From Limimaricola sp027213785 (GTDB lineage Bacteria; Pseudomonadota; Alphaproteobacteria; Rhodobacterales; Rhodobacteraceae), in assembly GCF_050847355.1 (NCBI RefSeq), contig NZ_CP193755.1, positions 2,108,001 to 2,172,000 on the forward strand: 64,000 bases of DNA. Direction: 5' to 3'. Shown piece after piece: positions 36,777-46,081 of this stretch (position 1 is the stretch's first letter; each line of letters starts with the position of its first letter). A program made the translations under genes and the position numbers. The notes beneath the pieces are model-generated. The model saw only the letters and a list, made by a program, of their open reading frames with translations. It was not told where the DNA came from and ran no database searches.

Positions 36777-39299
36777 TCAGTAGAGGCCGCCCGAGGACAG
36801 CGTGCCGAAGCTCGCCTTCGGGCCGACGGTGGCGGTGTTGCCGGTCGAGGTCTGGACCTTCTTGGCCGGCTTGTTGCCGCCCGCCTCCTCGTAGAGCGGC
36901 AGATCGCCCGACATCTTGAATCCGCCATCGAAAGTCACGCCGAACAGCGGCTCCTCGCCGATGCGGAAGCATTCGGAGATCACGTTATCGCCCGAGGCGC
37001 CGTCGGGCAGGCGCGCACCCGAGAAGCGGTCGATCTTGATGAACTGGCACTCGTCGGGGACCGGGAACTCGGTGCCGCCGAAGCGCTCGATCGCCTCCCT
37101 CATGAAGCTCTCGAACACCGGACCGCAGATGCCGCCGCCCGAGGCGCCCGAGCCGAGCGAGCGCGGGTTGTCGTAGCCGATGTAGCAACCCGCGACGATG
37201 TTCGACGAGAAGCCCACGAACCACACGTCCTTGGCATCGTTGGTGGTGCCGGTCTTGCCGGCGATCGGCACCGGGAGATTGATGCCGCGAGCGGTGCCGC
37301 GCTTGACCACCCCCTCCATCATCGAGGTGAGCTGGTAGGCGGTGACCGCGTTCATGATCCGCTCGCGGTTCGACTGGATCGTCGGCGCCTTGCCTGCGGG
37401 CAGGTTCGGGAGCGAGCAGTCGACGCAGTTGCGTTGATCGTGGCGGTAGAGCGTGTTGCCGTAGCGATCCTGCACCCGGTCGACCAGCGTCGGCTCGACC
37501 CGTTCGCCGCCATTGGCGAACATCGCATAGGCCGCGACCATCTTGAACAGCGTCGTCTCCTGCGCGCCCAACGCGTTCGACAGGTAGGGCCCGAGGTCGT
37601 CGTAGACACCGAACTTCTCGCCGTAATCGGCGACGGTATCCATGCTTACCTCCTGCGCAAGGCGGATCGTCATGATGTTGCGCGACTGCTCGATGCCGGT
37701 TCTCAGGGGCGTCGGCCCATAGAACTTGTTGGAGGCGTTCTGGGGTCGCCACATGCCCTGCGGCGTGTTGATCTCGATCGGGGCGTCGACGATGATCGTC
37801 GCCGGGGTGTAGCCGCTGTCGAGCGCCGCAGCGTAGACGAAGGGCTTGAAAGAGGAGCCGGGCTGGCGCATCGCTTGGGTGGCGCGGTTGAACACGCTGT
37901 CCTGGTAGGAGAAGCCGCCCTGCATCGCCAGCACCCGGCCGGTGTTGACGTCCATCGCCATGAAGGCACCCTGCACGCGCGGCGTCTGCCGCAGCGTCCA
38001 GCGGATGAAGCTGCCGTCATCGTCGGAGGTCATCCGGCGCACCAGCACCACGTCGCCGCGCTCGAAATTCTCGGCAAAGCTGCCGCGCATCCAGGAAATG
38101 TCGTCGCGCGGCACCACATGCGGCTCGGAACCGTTATCGGCCAGCCCCTCGATCCCAAGGCGCATCTCGCTCTCGCCGAGTTCCATCACCACGGCCGGGT
38201 ACCACTGGCTTTCCAGCGTCACGTCGCGCGGCACGTCGACCTCGGAGAGCGCCTTGCGCCAGGCCAGCTCGTCGTCGAGCGTTTCGACCGGGATCGACTT
38301 GCCGGTGCCGCGCCAACGGCCCAGCCCGCGATCATACTGCTCGAGCGCGCGCTGCAGCGCATGCGCCGCCTCGACCTGCAACGGGCCGTCCAGCGTGGCG
38401 CGGATCGACAGACCGCCGCCGAAGAACTCGTCCTCGCCGAACTCGGCCGAGAGTTGGCGGCGCACCTCGTCGGTAAAGTAGTCGCGCGGCGGCAACGCGG
38501 CGCGGAAGCTCGCGATATCGCCGGACTGTACCGTGTCGAGCGTCAGGCCACGGCCCTCGCGATAGGTGGCCTCGTCGATATAGCCGTCTTCCCACATCCG
38601 GCGCAGCACGTAGTTGCGGCGGTTCACCGCGTCCTCGTATTGCCGCACCGGGTGCAGGTTGCCGGGGCGCTGCGCCAGCGCCGCGAGATAGGCGGCCTCG
38701 CCCGGCTCGAGCTGCGATAGCGGCTTGTTGAAATAGGTCTGCGCGGCGGCGGTGACGCCGTAGGAGTTCTGCCCGAGGAAGATCTCGTTGAGATAAAGCT
38801 CGAGGATCCGCTCCTTGTCCATCGCGCCCTCGATCCGCACCGCGAGGATCAGCTCCTTGATCTTGCGCTCGATGGTGCGCGAGCCGTCGAGCAGGAAGTT
38901 CTTCATCACCTGCTGGGTGATCGTGGAGGCACCGCGGATGTCCTCGCCCCGCGAGCGCACCGCCTCGACGCCGGCGGCGACGATGCCCTTCACGTCGAAT
39001 CCGGAATGGACGTAGAAATTCTGGTCCTCGGCCGAAACGAAGGCATGCTTGACGAGATCCGGGATCTCCTCGGCCGGGGTGAAGAGCCGTCGTTCGGTGG
39101 CGAACTCGTCGAGGATGTTGCCTTCGCCGTCATAGACGCGGCTGATCGTCGGCGGCGTGTACTGGGCCAGCGTCTCGTAGCTGGGCAGATCGCGGCCATA
39201 GACGTAGAAGATCGCCCCGAGCGTCAGCGCCCCCATTGCGAGGCCGAGGGTCAGCATCGAGAAGATGCCGCCGAGGAAGGACATGATGAAGCGCAGCAC
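36777..39299 (-). CDS. mrcA: Penicillin-binding protein 1A (class A)
   Basis: An 840-aa bifunctional peptidoglycan synthase. A single N-terminal TM (FLGGIFSMLTLGLAMGALTLGAIFYVYG) is followed by the glycosyltransferase domain with HAFVSAEDQNFYVHSGFD and GASTITQQVMKNFLLDGSRTIERK, a regulatory/OB-like region, and the transpeptidase domain with QPGSSFKPFVYAA (catalytic Ser), EQSRNIMT (SxN) and GKTGTTNDAKDVWFVG (KTG). It polymerises and cross-links wall glycans on the outer face of the inner membrane. GTG at 39299 is preceded by GGAG; it is divergent from the methyltransferase. Confidence 0.96.
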   Translation of the reverse strand: MLRFIMSFLGGIFSMLTLGLAMGALTLGAIFYVYGRDLPSYETLAQYTPPTISRVYDGEGNILDEFATERRLFTPAEEIPDLVKHAFVSAEDQNFYVHSGFDVKGIVAAGVEAVRSRGEDIRGASTITQQVMKNFLLDGSRTIERKIKELILAVRIEGAMDKERILELYLNEIFLGQNSYGVTAAAQTYFNKPLSQLEPGEAAYLAALAQRPGNLHPVRQYEDAVNRRNYVLRRMWEDGYIDEATYREGRGLTLDTVQSGDIASFRAALPPRDYFTDEVRRQLSAEFGEDEFFGGGLSIRATLDGPLQVEAAHALQRALEQYDRGLGRWRGTGKSIPVETLDDELAWRKALSEVDVPRDVTLESQWYPAVVMELGESEMRLGIEGLADNGSEPHVVPRDDISWMRGSFAENFERGDVVLVRRMTSDDDGSFIRWTLRQTPRVQGAFMAMDVNTGRVLAMQGGFSYQDSVFNRATQAMRQPGSSFKPFVYAAALDSGYTPATIIVDAPIEINTPQGMWRPQNASNKFYGPTPLRTGIEQSRNIMTIRLAQEVSMDTVADYGEKFGVYDDLGPYLSNALGAQETTLFKMVAAYAMFANGGERVEPTLVDRVQDRYGNTLYRHDQRNCVDCSLPNLPAGKAPTIQSNRERIMNAVTAYQLTSMMEGVVKRGTARGINLPVPIAGKTGTTNDAKDVWFVGFSSNIVAGCYIGYDNPRSLGSGASGGGICGPVFESFMREAIERFGGTEFPVPDECQFIKIDRFSGARLPDGASGDNVISECFRIGEEPLFGVTFDGGFKMSGDLPLYEEAGGNKPAKKVQTSTGNTATVGPKASFGTLSSGGLY

Positions 39300-39452
39300 G
39301 ATTGTCTCCGGGAGGAATGAGGGGCTTATAGGCAAGCGCCCGCCCGGGGTCAAAAGCGCAGGGCTTGAAATCGGCAGCAAAACGCCCGAAAGCGGGGTCA
39401 CGCTTTGGCGAGGGGATTGCGCTCTCGACAGCTGGCACCCAAAAGGGCGTAC

Positions 39453-40133
39453 ATGATGGCAACCGACACAACCCCTTCCCGCCGCGCCACGCCGGACGAC
39501 GTGATCGCGACCTATGACGCCGTCGGCCCCGAATGGGCCAAGGCGCGCGACCGACGCCTGATCGAACGGCGCTGGGTCGACAGGATGCTGGCCGCGGCGC
39601 CGCGCAATGGCGGCCGCCGCCGCGTGCTCGATCTCGGCTGCGGCTCGGGCGCGCCGATCGCGCAATACGTCGCCGATCGCGGCGCCGAGGTCACCGGCGT
39701 CGACGCCTCGCGGGTGATGCTGGGCCTGTTCCAGAAAAACCTGCCGCGCGCCCGCGCCTTCCACCACGACATGCGCGGGCTGCGCCTGTCCGAGAAGTTC
39801 GACGCGATTCTCGCTTGGGACAGCTTCTTCCACCTGGCGGGACCCGATCAGCAATCGATGTTCCCGACCTTCGCCGAGCACGCGGCGCCCGGCTGCGCGC
39901 TGATGTTCACCTCCGGCCCCTCGGCCGGCACGGCGATCGGCGACGTGGCGGGCAAGCCGATCTTCCATGAGAGCCTGAGCCCCAAGACCTACAAGGGCCT
40001 TCTGGAGATGCACGGTTTCAAGCCGCTGGCCTTCATCCCCGAAGACCCCGATTGCGGCATGCACTCGGTCTGGCTGGCCCGTTTCGACGGTCTGCCGCGC
40101 GAGGAAGGCCCGAAGCCCGCCAACAAGGGCTGA
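39453..40133 (+). CDS. Class I SAM-dependent methyltransferase
   Basis: A 226-aa methyltransferase: RRVLDLGCGSGAPIAQYVADRGAEVTGVDASRVMLGLFQKNLPRARAFHHDMRGLRLSEKFDAILAWDSFFHL shows motifs I (DLGCGSGAP), post I (GVDAS) and II. The substrate is unknown; the fold matches small-molecule (Methyltransf_11/25) rather than RNA methylases. Start at ATG 39453, followed immediately by a second ATG at 39456, with AAGGG upstream. It is divergent from PBP1A, and a bidirectional terminator separates it from the amidase. Confidence 0.9.
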   Translation: MMATDTTPSRRATPDDVIATYDAVGPEWAKARDRRLIERRWVDRMLAAAPRNGGRRRVLDLGCGSGAPIAQYVADRGAEVTGVDASRVMLGLFQKNLPRARAFHHDMRGLRLSEKFDAILAWDSFFHLAGPDQQSMFPTFAEHAAPGCALMFTSGPSAGTAIGDVAGKPIFHESLSPKTYKGLLEMHGFKPLAFIPEDPDCGMHSVWLARFDGLPREEGPKPANKG

Positions 40134-40155
40134 GGCTCGGCCTCGGCACGGTATC

Positions 40156-40183
40156 ACGGCCCGCGCGTCACCGCGCGGGCCGT
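40156..40183. terminator. Bidirectional terminator
   Basis: ACGGCCCGCGCG (40156-40167), TCAC loop, CGCGCGGGCCGT (40172-40183), a 12-bp perfect stem with TT tail on the + side, lying between the converging methyltransferase (+) and amidase (-) genes. Confidence 0.75.
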
Positions 40184-40190
40184 TTGCGAT

Positions 40191-41372
40191 TCAGCGCCGC
40201 CGCAGCGGCGCGCGTGCGGCCTCCTCGGCCGCCCAGTTGCGCAGCCCCGCGACGAGCCCCGCGACGATCCGGGCGCGCGAGGCCGGATCGACGAGTCGGG
40301 CCCGATCCCCGGCATTCGACAGGAACCCCACCTCGACCAGAACCGAGGGGAAATCGGCGGCGTTGAGCACCGCCAGCGGCGCGCTGCGGAGGGGCCGCGA
40401 ATTGAGATGCGCGCCCGCCGCTCCGAGCGAAGCCACCAGCGCCTGTGCCAGCCGCTCGCTCTGCGGCGCGGTGTCGATCCGGGCCAGATCCATCAGCGCC
40501 GTGGCGACCCGGTCGTCCTGACGGCTGAGATCGAGCCCGGCCAACAGGTCGCCGCGCTGGTGCCGCTCGACCATGCGCCCCGATGCCGTGTCCTGCGCCT
40601 CGTCCGAGAGCGTGTAGACCGAGCCGCCCGAAGCCTCGTCTTCCTCCAGCGCGTCCGCATGCAGCGACAGCAGCAAATCGGCCCCCGCCGCCCGGGCGAT
40701 GGTCATCCGCTCGGACAGCGGCACGAAGGCGTCGGCGTCGCGGGTCAGCACCGCGCGCATGTTGCCGGAACGGTTGATCGCCTCGGCCGCCTCGCGCGCC
40801 AGCTGCAGCATCAGGTCGGCCTCGACGAGCCCTTCGCGCATGGCGCCCGGATCGACGCCGCCATGGCCCGCATCCACCGCCACCACCAGCGGCCCCGCCT
40901 CCGCCGCCCGCGGCGGGGCCAGCGTCTCTCCGGCCGGGTCGGCGGGGCGCGCGCGTTCCGCGAAGGCCTCGGCGCTCACCGGCCCCAGCGCGATGCGCAG
41001 CCGCGCCGCGCCCGAGGGCTGTGCCCGCATCTCGGCGCTCTCGACCGCGAGTGGCTCGGCCAGGTCGAGCACGAGGCGCGACCAGCCGGGCCGCCCGCGC
41101 CCGAGCCGCAGCGCGCTGGCGCGCGTCCCCGACAGCAGCGCCGCCGGATCGGCCCCGGTCCAGTCGACCTCGGCGAAATCGAGCACGAGCCGCCGTGGCT
41201 CGTCGAGCGTGAAGACCCGCCAAGGCACCGTCTGGCTCAACGCCAGCTCCAGCTCCAGCCCCCGGCGCGTATCCGCGACATGGCTCTCGGCGGCATCGAG
41301 CCGGGCCAGCCCCGAGAACTCCTGCGCCGAGAGCGGCCCTGCCAGCAGCAGCGCGAGGCCGATCCCCTTCAT
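40191..41372 (-). CDS. N-acetylmuramoyl-L-alanine amidase (AMIN-Amidase_3)
   Basis: A 393-aa secreted amidase. MKGIGLALLLAGPLSAQ is the signal peptide; residues 20-150 are an AMIN-like targeting domain (RRLVLDFAEVDW, SRLVLDLAEPLAV); the C-terminal domain is Amidase_3 with DAGHGGVDPGAM, LLLSLHADA and LVEVGFLSN supplying zinc ligands and the catalytic Glu. It cleaves stem peptides during cell separation. The ATG at 41372 is chosen for its short signal peptide and GGGGAAAG upstream; ATGs at 41390 and 41426 (ATGA overlap with the aminotransferase) are alternatives. The repeat element at 41368 contains this start. Confidence 0.9.
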   Translation of the reverse strand: MKGIGLALLLAGPLSAQEFSGLARLDAAESHVADTRRGLELELALSQTVPWRVFTLDEPRRLVLDFAEVDWTGADPAALLSGTRASALRLGRGRPGWSRLVLDLAEPLAVESAEMRAQPSGAARLRIALGPVSAEAFAERARPADPAGETLAPPRAAEAGPLVVAVDAGHGGVDPGAMREGLVEADLMLQLAREAAEAINRSGNMRAVLTRDADAFVPLSERMTIARAAGADLLLSLHADALEEDEASGGSVYTLSDEAQDTASGRMVERHQRGDLLAGLDLSRQDDRVATALMDLARIDTAPQSERLAQALVASLGAAGAHLNSRPLRSAPLAVLNAADFPSVLVEVGFLSNAGDRARLVDPASRARIVAGLVAGLRNWAAEEAARAPLRRR

Positions 41373-41388
41373 CTTTCCCCAAATACGC
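41368..41388 (-). repeat. Dispersed element GCGTATTT-N4-AAAGATGAA, copy at amidase start
   Basis: On the reverse strand GCGTATTT-GGGG-AAAGATGAA, in which ATG is the proposed amidase start. Two full copies elsewhere at 51536 and 51623 have the same flanks with a variable centre (GAAG, TCGG). Conservation across sites that are not all coding argues against chance. Confidence 0.65.
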
Positions 41389-41422
41389 ATACCCGGCCTG
41401 CCCCGGGCACCGCGGCGGGGCC

Positions 41423-42583
41423 TCATGCGGCGCCCGCCTCCGCATGACCGCGCGCCGCCATGAAGCGGGCGAGCCGCGACAGCCCCTCCTCGATATCGGC
41501 GGTGGAGCGGGCATAGGAGAAGCGGATCCAGCGATGCCCGTCCGCCGGGTCGAAATCGAGGCCCGGCGTCACCGCGACGCCCGCCTCGTCGAGGATCTCG
41601 GCGGCGAAGGCGCGGCTGTCATCGGTGAAGGCCGAGACGTCGGCATAGACGTAGAACGCCCCGTCGGGGGGCGCGAAGCGGGTGAAGCCCGCCTTCGGCA
41701 GCCGCTCCAGCATCAGCGCGCGGTTGGCGGCATAGACGGCGGCATTGGCTTCCAGCTCATCGGTCGCGTCCATGGCGTGCAGCGCCAGCCGCTGCGAGGC
41801 GTGCGAGGTGCAGATGAACATGTTCTGGGCGATGCGCTCGATGCCGCGCACATGCTCGGGCGGCACGATCAGCCAGCCGACGCGCCAGCCGGTCATCGAG
41901 AAGTATTTCGAGAACGAGCCGATCACATGGATCTCGTCGGTCACCTCCAGTGCCGAGGTGCCGCGCCCGCCGATCCCGTGATAGATCTCGTCCGAGATCA
42001 GCGCGGCGCCGCGCGCGTCGCAGGCCTGCGCCAGAGCCCCGAGCCCGTCGCGGTCGAGCATGGTGCCGGCCGGGTTCGAGGGCGAGGCCAGCACCAGCCC
42101 GTCGAGCGCGTGGCGCTCGATATCCTCGGGCACCGGCTGCATCCGGTTGGCGAGCCGGGTCGGCATATCCACCGGCACCATGTCGAGCGCCTTGAGAATC
42201 TGGCGGTAGGAGGGGTAGCAGGGCGCGCCCAGCCCCACCCGGGCGCCGGTGTCGAAGAGCTGCGTGAAGCTCAGCAGGAACGCACCCGAGGCGCCGGAGG
42301 TCACCACGACCCGGGCCGGGTCGAGATCGACCCCGTACCATTCGCCGTAGTGCCGGGCGATGCGGGCGCGCAGTTCCGGCAGGCCCAGCGCCACGGTATA
42401 GCCCATCGGCCCCGCCGCCATCTCGCGCGTCAGCTTCTCGACCGCTTCGCGCGGCGCGCCGGTACCGGGCTGGCCCACCTCCATGTGGATGATGTGCCGC
42501 CCCGCCGCCTCGGCCTGCCGTGCCGCCTCCATCACGTCCATCACGATGAAGGGATCGACCTCTCCGCGCCTTGAGTTCCGCAT
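41423..42583 (-). CDS. PLP-dependent class I/II aminotransferase
   Basis: A 386-aa fold-type I aminotransferase. MRNSRRGEVDPFIVMDVMEAARQAEAAGRHIIHMEVGQPGTGAP opens it; GASGAFLLSFTQLFDTGARVGLGAPCYPSYRQIL and LASPSNPAGTMLD bind PLP and substrate; IGSFSKYFSMTGWRVGWLIVP has the Schiff-base Lys. Members act on amino acids or keto acids; the exact substrate is not predictable. It overlaps the longest start of the amidase gene by four bases, an apparent operon without obvious functional link. Confidence 0.93.
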   Translation of the reverse strand: MRNSRRGEVDPFIVMDVMEAARQAEAAGRHIIHMEVGQPGTGAPREAVEKLTREMAAGPMGYTVALGLPELRARIARHYGEWYGVDLDPARVVVTSGASGAFLLSFTQLFDTGARVGLGAPCYPSYRQILKALDMVPVDMPTRLANRMQPVPEDIERHALDGLVLASPSNPAGTMLDRDGLGALAQACDARGAALISDEIYHGIGGRGTSALEVTDEIHVIGSFSKYFSMTGWRVGWLIVPPEHVRGIERIAQNMFICTSHASQRLALHAMDATDELEANAAVYAANRALMLERLPKAGFTRFAPPDGAFYVYADVSAFTDDSRAFAAEILDEAGVAVTPGLDFDPADGHRWIRFSYARSTADIEEGLSRLARFMAARGHAEAGAA

Positions 42584-42721
42584 GCCCTGCTCCCTAAGGT
42601 TTGGCCGGGTTGTGCCAACGCGGCCCCCCTGCCGTCAATGGCCCGCGCCTTCCCGCGCGGGAACTTGGCAGGGGGACGATGATGTGATCTGCACGGCTCG
42701 ACACGAGGAAAGGACATTCCA

Positions 42722-43471
42722 ATGCTGCGCTCGCTCATCCGCGCCCTGCCCGTCACGCTGGCGCTCGCCGGCCCCGCCGCCGCGCTCGATCTCGAGGCGA
42801 TGACCGATGCCGAGCGCGATGCCTTCGGCGACCAGGTGCGCGCCTACCTGCTGGAGAACCCCGAAGTGCTGATGGAGGCGATCGCCGTGCTCGACCAGCG
42901 TCAGGCCGAAGCCGCGGCGCAAGGCGACAGCGCGATGATCGCGAGCCATGCCGAGGCGCTGTTCGAGAACGAGGGCGACTGGGTCGGCGGCAACCCGGAC
43001 GGCGACATCACGCTCGTCGAGTTCATGGATTACAAATGCGGCTATTGCCGCCGCGCCTTTCCCGAGGTCGAGGAGCTGGTCGAAAGCGACGGCAACATCC
43101 GTTACATTCTCAAGGAGTTCCCGATCCTCGGCGAGCAGTCCCTGATGGCATCGCAATTCGCGCTGGCGATGCGCGAGCTCGAGGGCGACGAGGCCTACAA
43201 GCAAGCGCACAACGCGCTGATGACCATGCGCGCCGACGTCTCCGAAGACTCGCTCGAAGCGCTGGCCGAGAGCTTGGATGCCGATTTCGAGGCGGTTCAG
43301 GCGGAGATGGACAGCCCCCGCGTCGCCGGGATCATCGCCGAGAACCACCGGCTGGCCCAGGCGATGCAGGTCAGCGGCACGCCGAGCTTCGTGATGGGCG
43401 ACCAGATGCTGCGCGGCTACGTGCCGCTAGCGCAGATGCAGGAAATGGTCGCGGCCCAGCGGGCGGAGTGA
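42722..43471 (+). CDS. DsbA family thiol:disulfide protein
   Basis: A 249-aa periplasmic thioredoxin-fold protein. A signal peptide (IRALPVTLALAGPAAALD) precedes an N-terminal helix domain (ENPEVLMEAIAVLDQRQAEA) typical of ScsC/Com1-like DsbA proteins, then the site FMDYKCGYCRRAFPEVEE (Cys106, Cys109) and the cis-Pro in VSGTPSF. It oxidises or isomerises exported cysteines. GAAAGGA lies upstream of the ATG at 42722. No dsbB partner is adjacent; the N-terminal extension suggests multimerisation as in ScsC, an inference. Confidence 0.92.
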   Translation: MLRSLIRALPVTLALAGPAAALDLEAMTDAERDAFGDQVRAYLLENPEVLMEAIAVLDQRQAEAAAQGDSAMIASHAEALFENEGDWVGGNPDGDITLVEFMDYKCGYCRRAFPEVEELVESDGNIRYILKEFPILGEQSLMASQFALAMRELEGDEAYKQAHNALMTMRADVSEDSLEALAESLDADFEAVQAEMDSPRVAGIIAENHRLAQAMQVSGTPSFVMGDQMLRGYVPLAQMQEMVAAQRAE

Positions 43472-43519
43472 GCCGATGCTGCCACCTCGCCTTGGGCGTC
43501 TGGAATAGCCCGCGCCGGA

Positions 43520-44209
43520 TCAGCACCCGCTTTCCGGCCATATCTCGTCGGTTCGGACACTTGATTGTCCGAGCCGACTGGTGAGTGGCACCGACAGATG
43601 ATGAATGGCAGCACGCGCCCCACAATAGCCGCGCGTGCAGGCGGTCGAGGTAGAGGAGTTCACCACGATTTCCGATCCGACCTGCCGTATCGTCAGCTCG
43701 CAATCCTCCATCCATGCCGTCCAGCCATTGCCGCTCTTTTGGCCGATCGCATTGTCCATGCCGCAGGAGTGGCCGTTTCCGGCCGTCAGGTGAAAGCCGA
43801 ACTCCAGCTGCTCGCCCCGCTGCTCGATCCAAAGCTTCAAATAGTCCGGCACGCAGTAGACGCCGGAAAGATCGCGCTGCATCGGTGCGCTTCCGTCGAA
43901 GTCGCGCAGTCCCATCAGCCAGTATTCCATCGATGTCGCGAGGCAGTCTGGCTGATTGCCGCACTCGTCCCGGCGCCCCAGCCAACGTAGCTGGTCGGCC
44001 TTGAGGGCGTCGGCCTGCGGCGACGTGGCGACCCGCCGGGCGGCGCTGTAGGCAGCAGCGATGTCGCGATCCAAGGCGGCCAGCCGCTCGGAGCCACAGA
44101 TCGCGTGTTCCGTGGGCGTGCCCGCGCGGGCGCAGTCGAAGCTGGGCTGGGCCTGGACGAACGTCGCAAGCGAGGGGAGACAGAACAGGAGAGAGACGAG
44201 GCGCCACAT
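43520..44209 (-). CDS. LprI-like (DUF1311) secreted protein
   Basis: A 229-aa exported protein. MWRLVSLLFCLPSLATFVQAQPSFDCARAGTPTEHAICGSERLAALDRDIAAAYSAAR is the signal plus the cysteine-containing LprI/DUF1311 motif (FDCxxAxxxxExxIC...LDxxLxxxY), which in LprI inhibits host lysozyme; a second helix pair and C-terminal Cys-rich beta segment (SCGMDNAIGQKSGNGWTAWMEDCEL) follow. Lysozyme inhibition is a family suggestion, not shown. ATG at 44209 has GGAGG at 8 nt. It faces the DsbA gene, tail to tail, and might be a substrate for disulfide formation. Confidence 0.82.
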   Translation of the reverse strand: MWRLVSLLFCLPSLATFVQAQPSFDCARAGTPTEHAICGSERLAALDRDIAAAYSAARRVATSPQADALKADQLRWLGRRDECGNQPDCLATSMEYWLMGLRDFDGSAPMQRDLSGVYCVPDYLKLWIEQRGEQLEFGFHLTAGNGHSCGMDNAIGQKSGNGWTAWMEDCELTIRQVGSEIVVNSSTSTACTRGYCGARAAIHHLSVPLTSRLGQSSVRTDEIWPESGC

Positions 44210-44332
44210 GACCGAGACCTCCACTGGCAAAGGAACACCGCCATCGGGCGGTATTCCGCAGCCTATCACAGTGGCGCATATCGGTCGCGCGGAAGGTCGG
44301 GGCGTCTCCTGCGATCCGCCCCAACCGGTCCG

Positions 44333-44944
44333 TCAGCGCGCGATGTAGGCGACGCGGCGGGTGTCGGGCTCGACCACGACCTGCTGGCCGTTGATATTGG
44401 CATAGGTCAGCATGCTGTCGGGGATCGGCGTCAGCACCACGGTTTCGGGCAGACCCGCGCCAAGCACCACCTCGCCGTCGAGATAGATCGGATCGACCGG
44501 GTTGTCGTTGAGATAGGTGATCGCGCCGTCGGTGATCTCGAGGCTGGCGCCTTCGGCTGAGGGATCGGCGGCGATCACCGCCCCGTTCAGCGTCACCGTG
44601 CCGTCCGGCAGCGTCGGATCGTAGGTGACCGTGGTGATACCTGCCGCATCGGCGTTCTCGTAGATCACGACCGGCGTCGTTTCGACGATCGCGGTGAGAT
44701 AGCCGCCCGACGCCCAGCCGGTCGCGCCGTCATGCGTGACCTCGCACCAAGTCGCGGGGTCGAGGCAGCCCGCCACCTCGACCGGTTCGCCCTTGGGGAT
44801 CATGCCGACCACCTCATAGGCGGGACCGGCCCCGGCGCGAATGTTGAGGTCGACCGTCGCGTTGGCGGTGGCCTGTGCGAAGGCGGGAAGTGCGAGTGCG
44901 GTGAACGCGCCCGCGGCGGCGAGTGTGGGTATCATGCGGATCAT
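44333..44944 (-). CDS. SH3 domain and DUF1236 protein, copy 1
   Basis: A 203-aa exported protein: signal peptide (MIPTLAAAGAFTALALPAFAQA), an SH3-like domain (TVDLNIRAGAGPAYEVVGMIPKGEPVEVAGCLDPATWCEVTHDGATGWASGGYL) with its two Cys, and a C-terminal DUF1236-like segment (NDNPVDPIYLDGEVVLGAGLPETVVLTPIPDSMLTYANINGQQVVVEPDTRRVAYIAR). Bacterial SH3 domains often bind wall peptides. It is a clear paralogue of the gene at 45129; the two are tandem, separated by a terminator. Function unknown. Confidence 0.87.
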   Translation of the reverse strand: MIRMIPTLAAAGAFTALALPAFAQATANATVDLNIRAGAGPAYEVVGMIPKGEPVEVAGCLDPATWCEVTHDGATGWASGGYLTAIVETTPVVIYENADAAGITTVTYDPTLPDGTVTLNGAVIAADPSAEGASLEITDGAITYLNDNPVDPIYLDGEVVLGAGLPETVVLTPIPDSMLTYANINGQQVVVEPDTRRVAYIAR

Positions 44945-45082
44945 GGGTGGTCTCCGGATTGCGGGGCCGACATGGCCCGCGCCTGTTGCCGGTGAAACGC
45001 CGGCGCGCGGCAGTTCGATCCCTCATGTCGCGCATGCCGGGAGATATGTGGCCGATCCGCCATGCCCGCCATTTCGCACGAA

Positions 45083-45108
45083 AAAGGGCGGCCCGAAGGC
45101 CGCCCTTT
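45083..45108 (-). terminator. Intrinsic terminator of SH3-DUF1236 copy 2
   Basis: On the reverse strand AAAGGGCGGCC / TTCG / GGCCGCCCTTT followed by TT, with an 11-bp stem (45083-45108) about 20 nt past the stop of the gene at 45129. It separates the two paralogues into distinct transcripts. Confidence 0.85.
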
Positions 45109-45128
45109 CGAAAGCTCACCGGTCCGGA

Positions 45129-45908
45129 TCAGCGGACGATGTAGACGATCCGGCGCTCTTCCGGCTCGACCAGAACCGGGGTGCCGTTAACATAGAGGTA
45201 GCTGTACTCGGCCTCGGGGATCGGGTTCAGCTCGACCTCCTCCGGGATGCCGGCACCGACCACCACTTCACCCTGAAGGATCACCGGCTCGACCGGGTTC
45301 TCGCGGACATAGGTCACCACTTGGGAATCGGGGTTCAGCGCGTCACCCGCCGCGGCGCCGATGATGCCGGCGCCGATCACCGCAGCCGGGCCACCGATCA
45401 GGGCCGCCGCGGCACCCGCCGCCGTGGCCGCGCCCGCGATCGCCGCGGGGCCGTCATTGGCCTCGTTGTCATAGGTCACGGTTTCGATCTCGAGCTCGGT
45501 GCGGTTCTCGTAGAGCACGACAGGCTCGGGGGCCTCGGCCATCTGCACGGTGAGGTAGTCGCCATAGGCCCAGCCGGTGGTGCCGTCGAGCGTCACCTGG
45601 CACCAGTTGGCGGTTTCGAGGCAGCCCTCGACCATGACCTCGCCCTCGGCGGGGATCACGTCGACGATTTCCATCTCCGGACCGGGGCCCGCGCGCAGGT
45701 TCAGCTCGGTCACCGCGGTGGCGGTGGTGCCGCTCGTCGCGGTTTCGGCGTTGGCAGTGGTTTCCGTCGTCGCCGTGGCCTCGGCCTCGACGCCCACATT
45801 CGCGCCGGCTTCGGTATTGGTGTCGACCGTGACGCTGGTCTGGGCAAATGCCGGCATCGCGGCCACGAGCGCGGCGGCAGTCGTCATCAGAAGCGATTGC
45901 TTGGTCAT
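45129..45908 (-). CDS. SH3 domain and DUF1236 protein, copy 2
   Basis: A 259-aa paralogue of the gene at 44333. Signal peptide MTKQSLLMTTAAALVAAMPAFAQ, a Thr/Ala/Glu-rich linker (25-68), the SH3-like domain (TELNLRAGPGPEMEIVDVIPAEGEVMVEGCLETANWCQVTLDGTTGWAYGDYL), a Gly/Ala-rich hydrophobic run (AAIAGAATAAGAAAALIGGPAAVIGAGIIGAAAGDAL) absent from copy 1, and the DUF1236-like tail (RENPVEPVILQGEVVVGAGIPEEVELNPIPEAEYSYLYVNGTPVLVEPEERRIVYIVR). The Gly-rich segment resembles glycine-zipper membrane segments, so this copy may sit in a membrane. Function unknown. Confidence 0.87.
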   Translation of the reverse strand: MTKQSLLMTTAAALVAAMPAFAQTSVTVDTNTEAGANVGVEAEATATTETTANAETATSGTTATAVTELNLRAGPGPEMEIVDVIPAEGEVMVEGCLETANWCQVTLDGTTGWAYGDYLTVQMAEAPEPVVLYENRTELEIETVTYDNEANDGPAAIAGAATAAGAAAALIGGPAAVIGAGIIGAAAGDALNPDSQVVTYVRENPVEPVILQGEVVVGAGIPEEVELNPIPEAEYSYLYVNGTPVLVEPEERRIVYIVR

Positions 45909-46081
45909 GTCTCGTTCTCTTCCATTGCATCAATCGCGCCACCCGCTGTGGCGCTGCTGGGAAAGAAACGATTTCGGGCCTTTCGGGGTCCGTGCAGTTT
46001 GCCAATACCGCCTACAAAACATGCAATTTTCCGCCGACGCATCGGCGGGAACATACCGCTCCCGCCGGACCTCGCGTCAAG

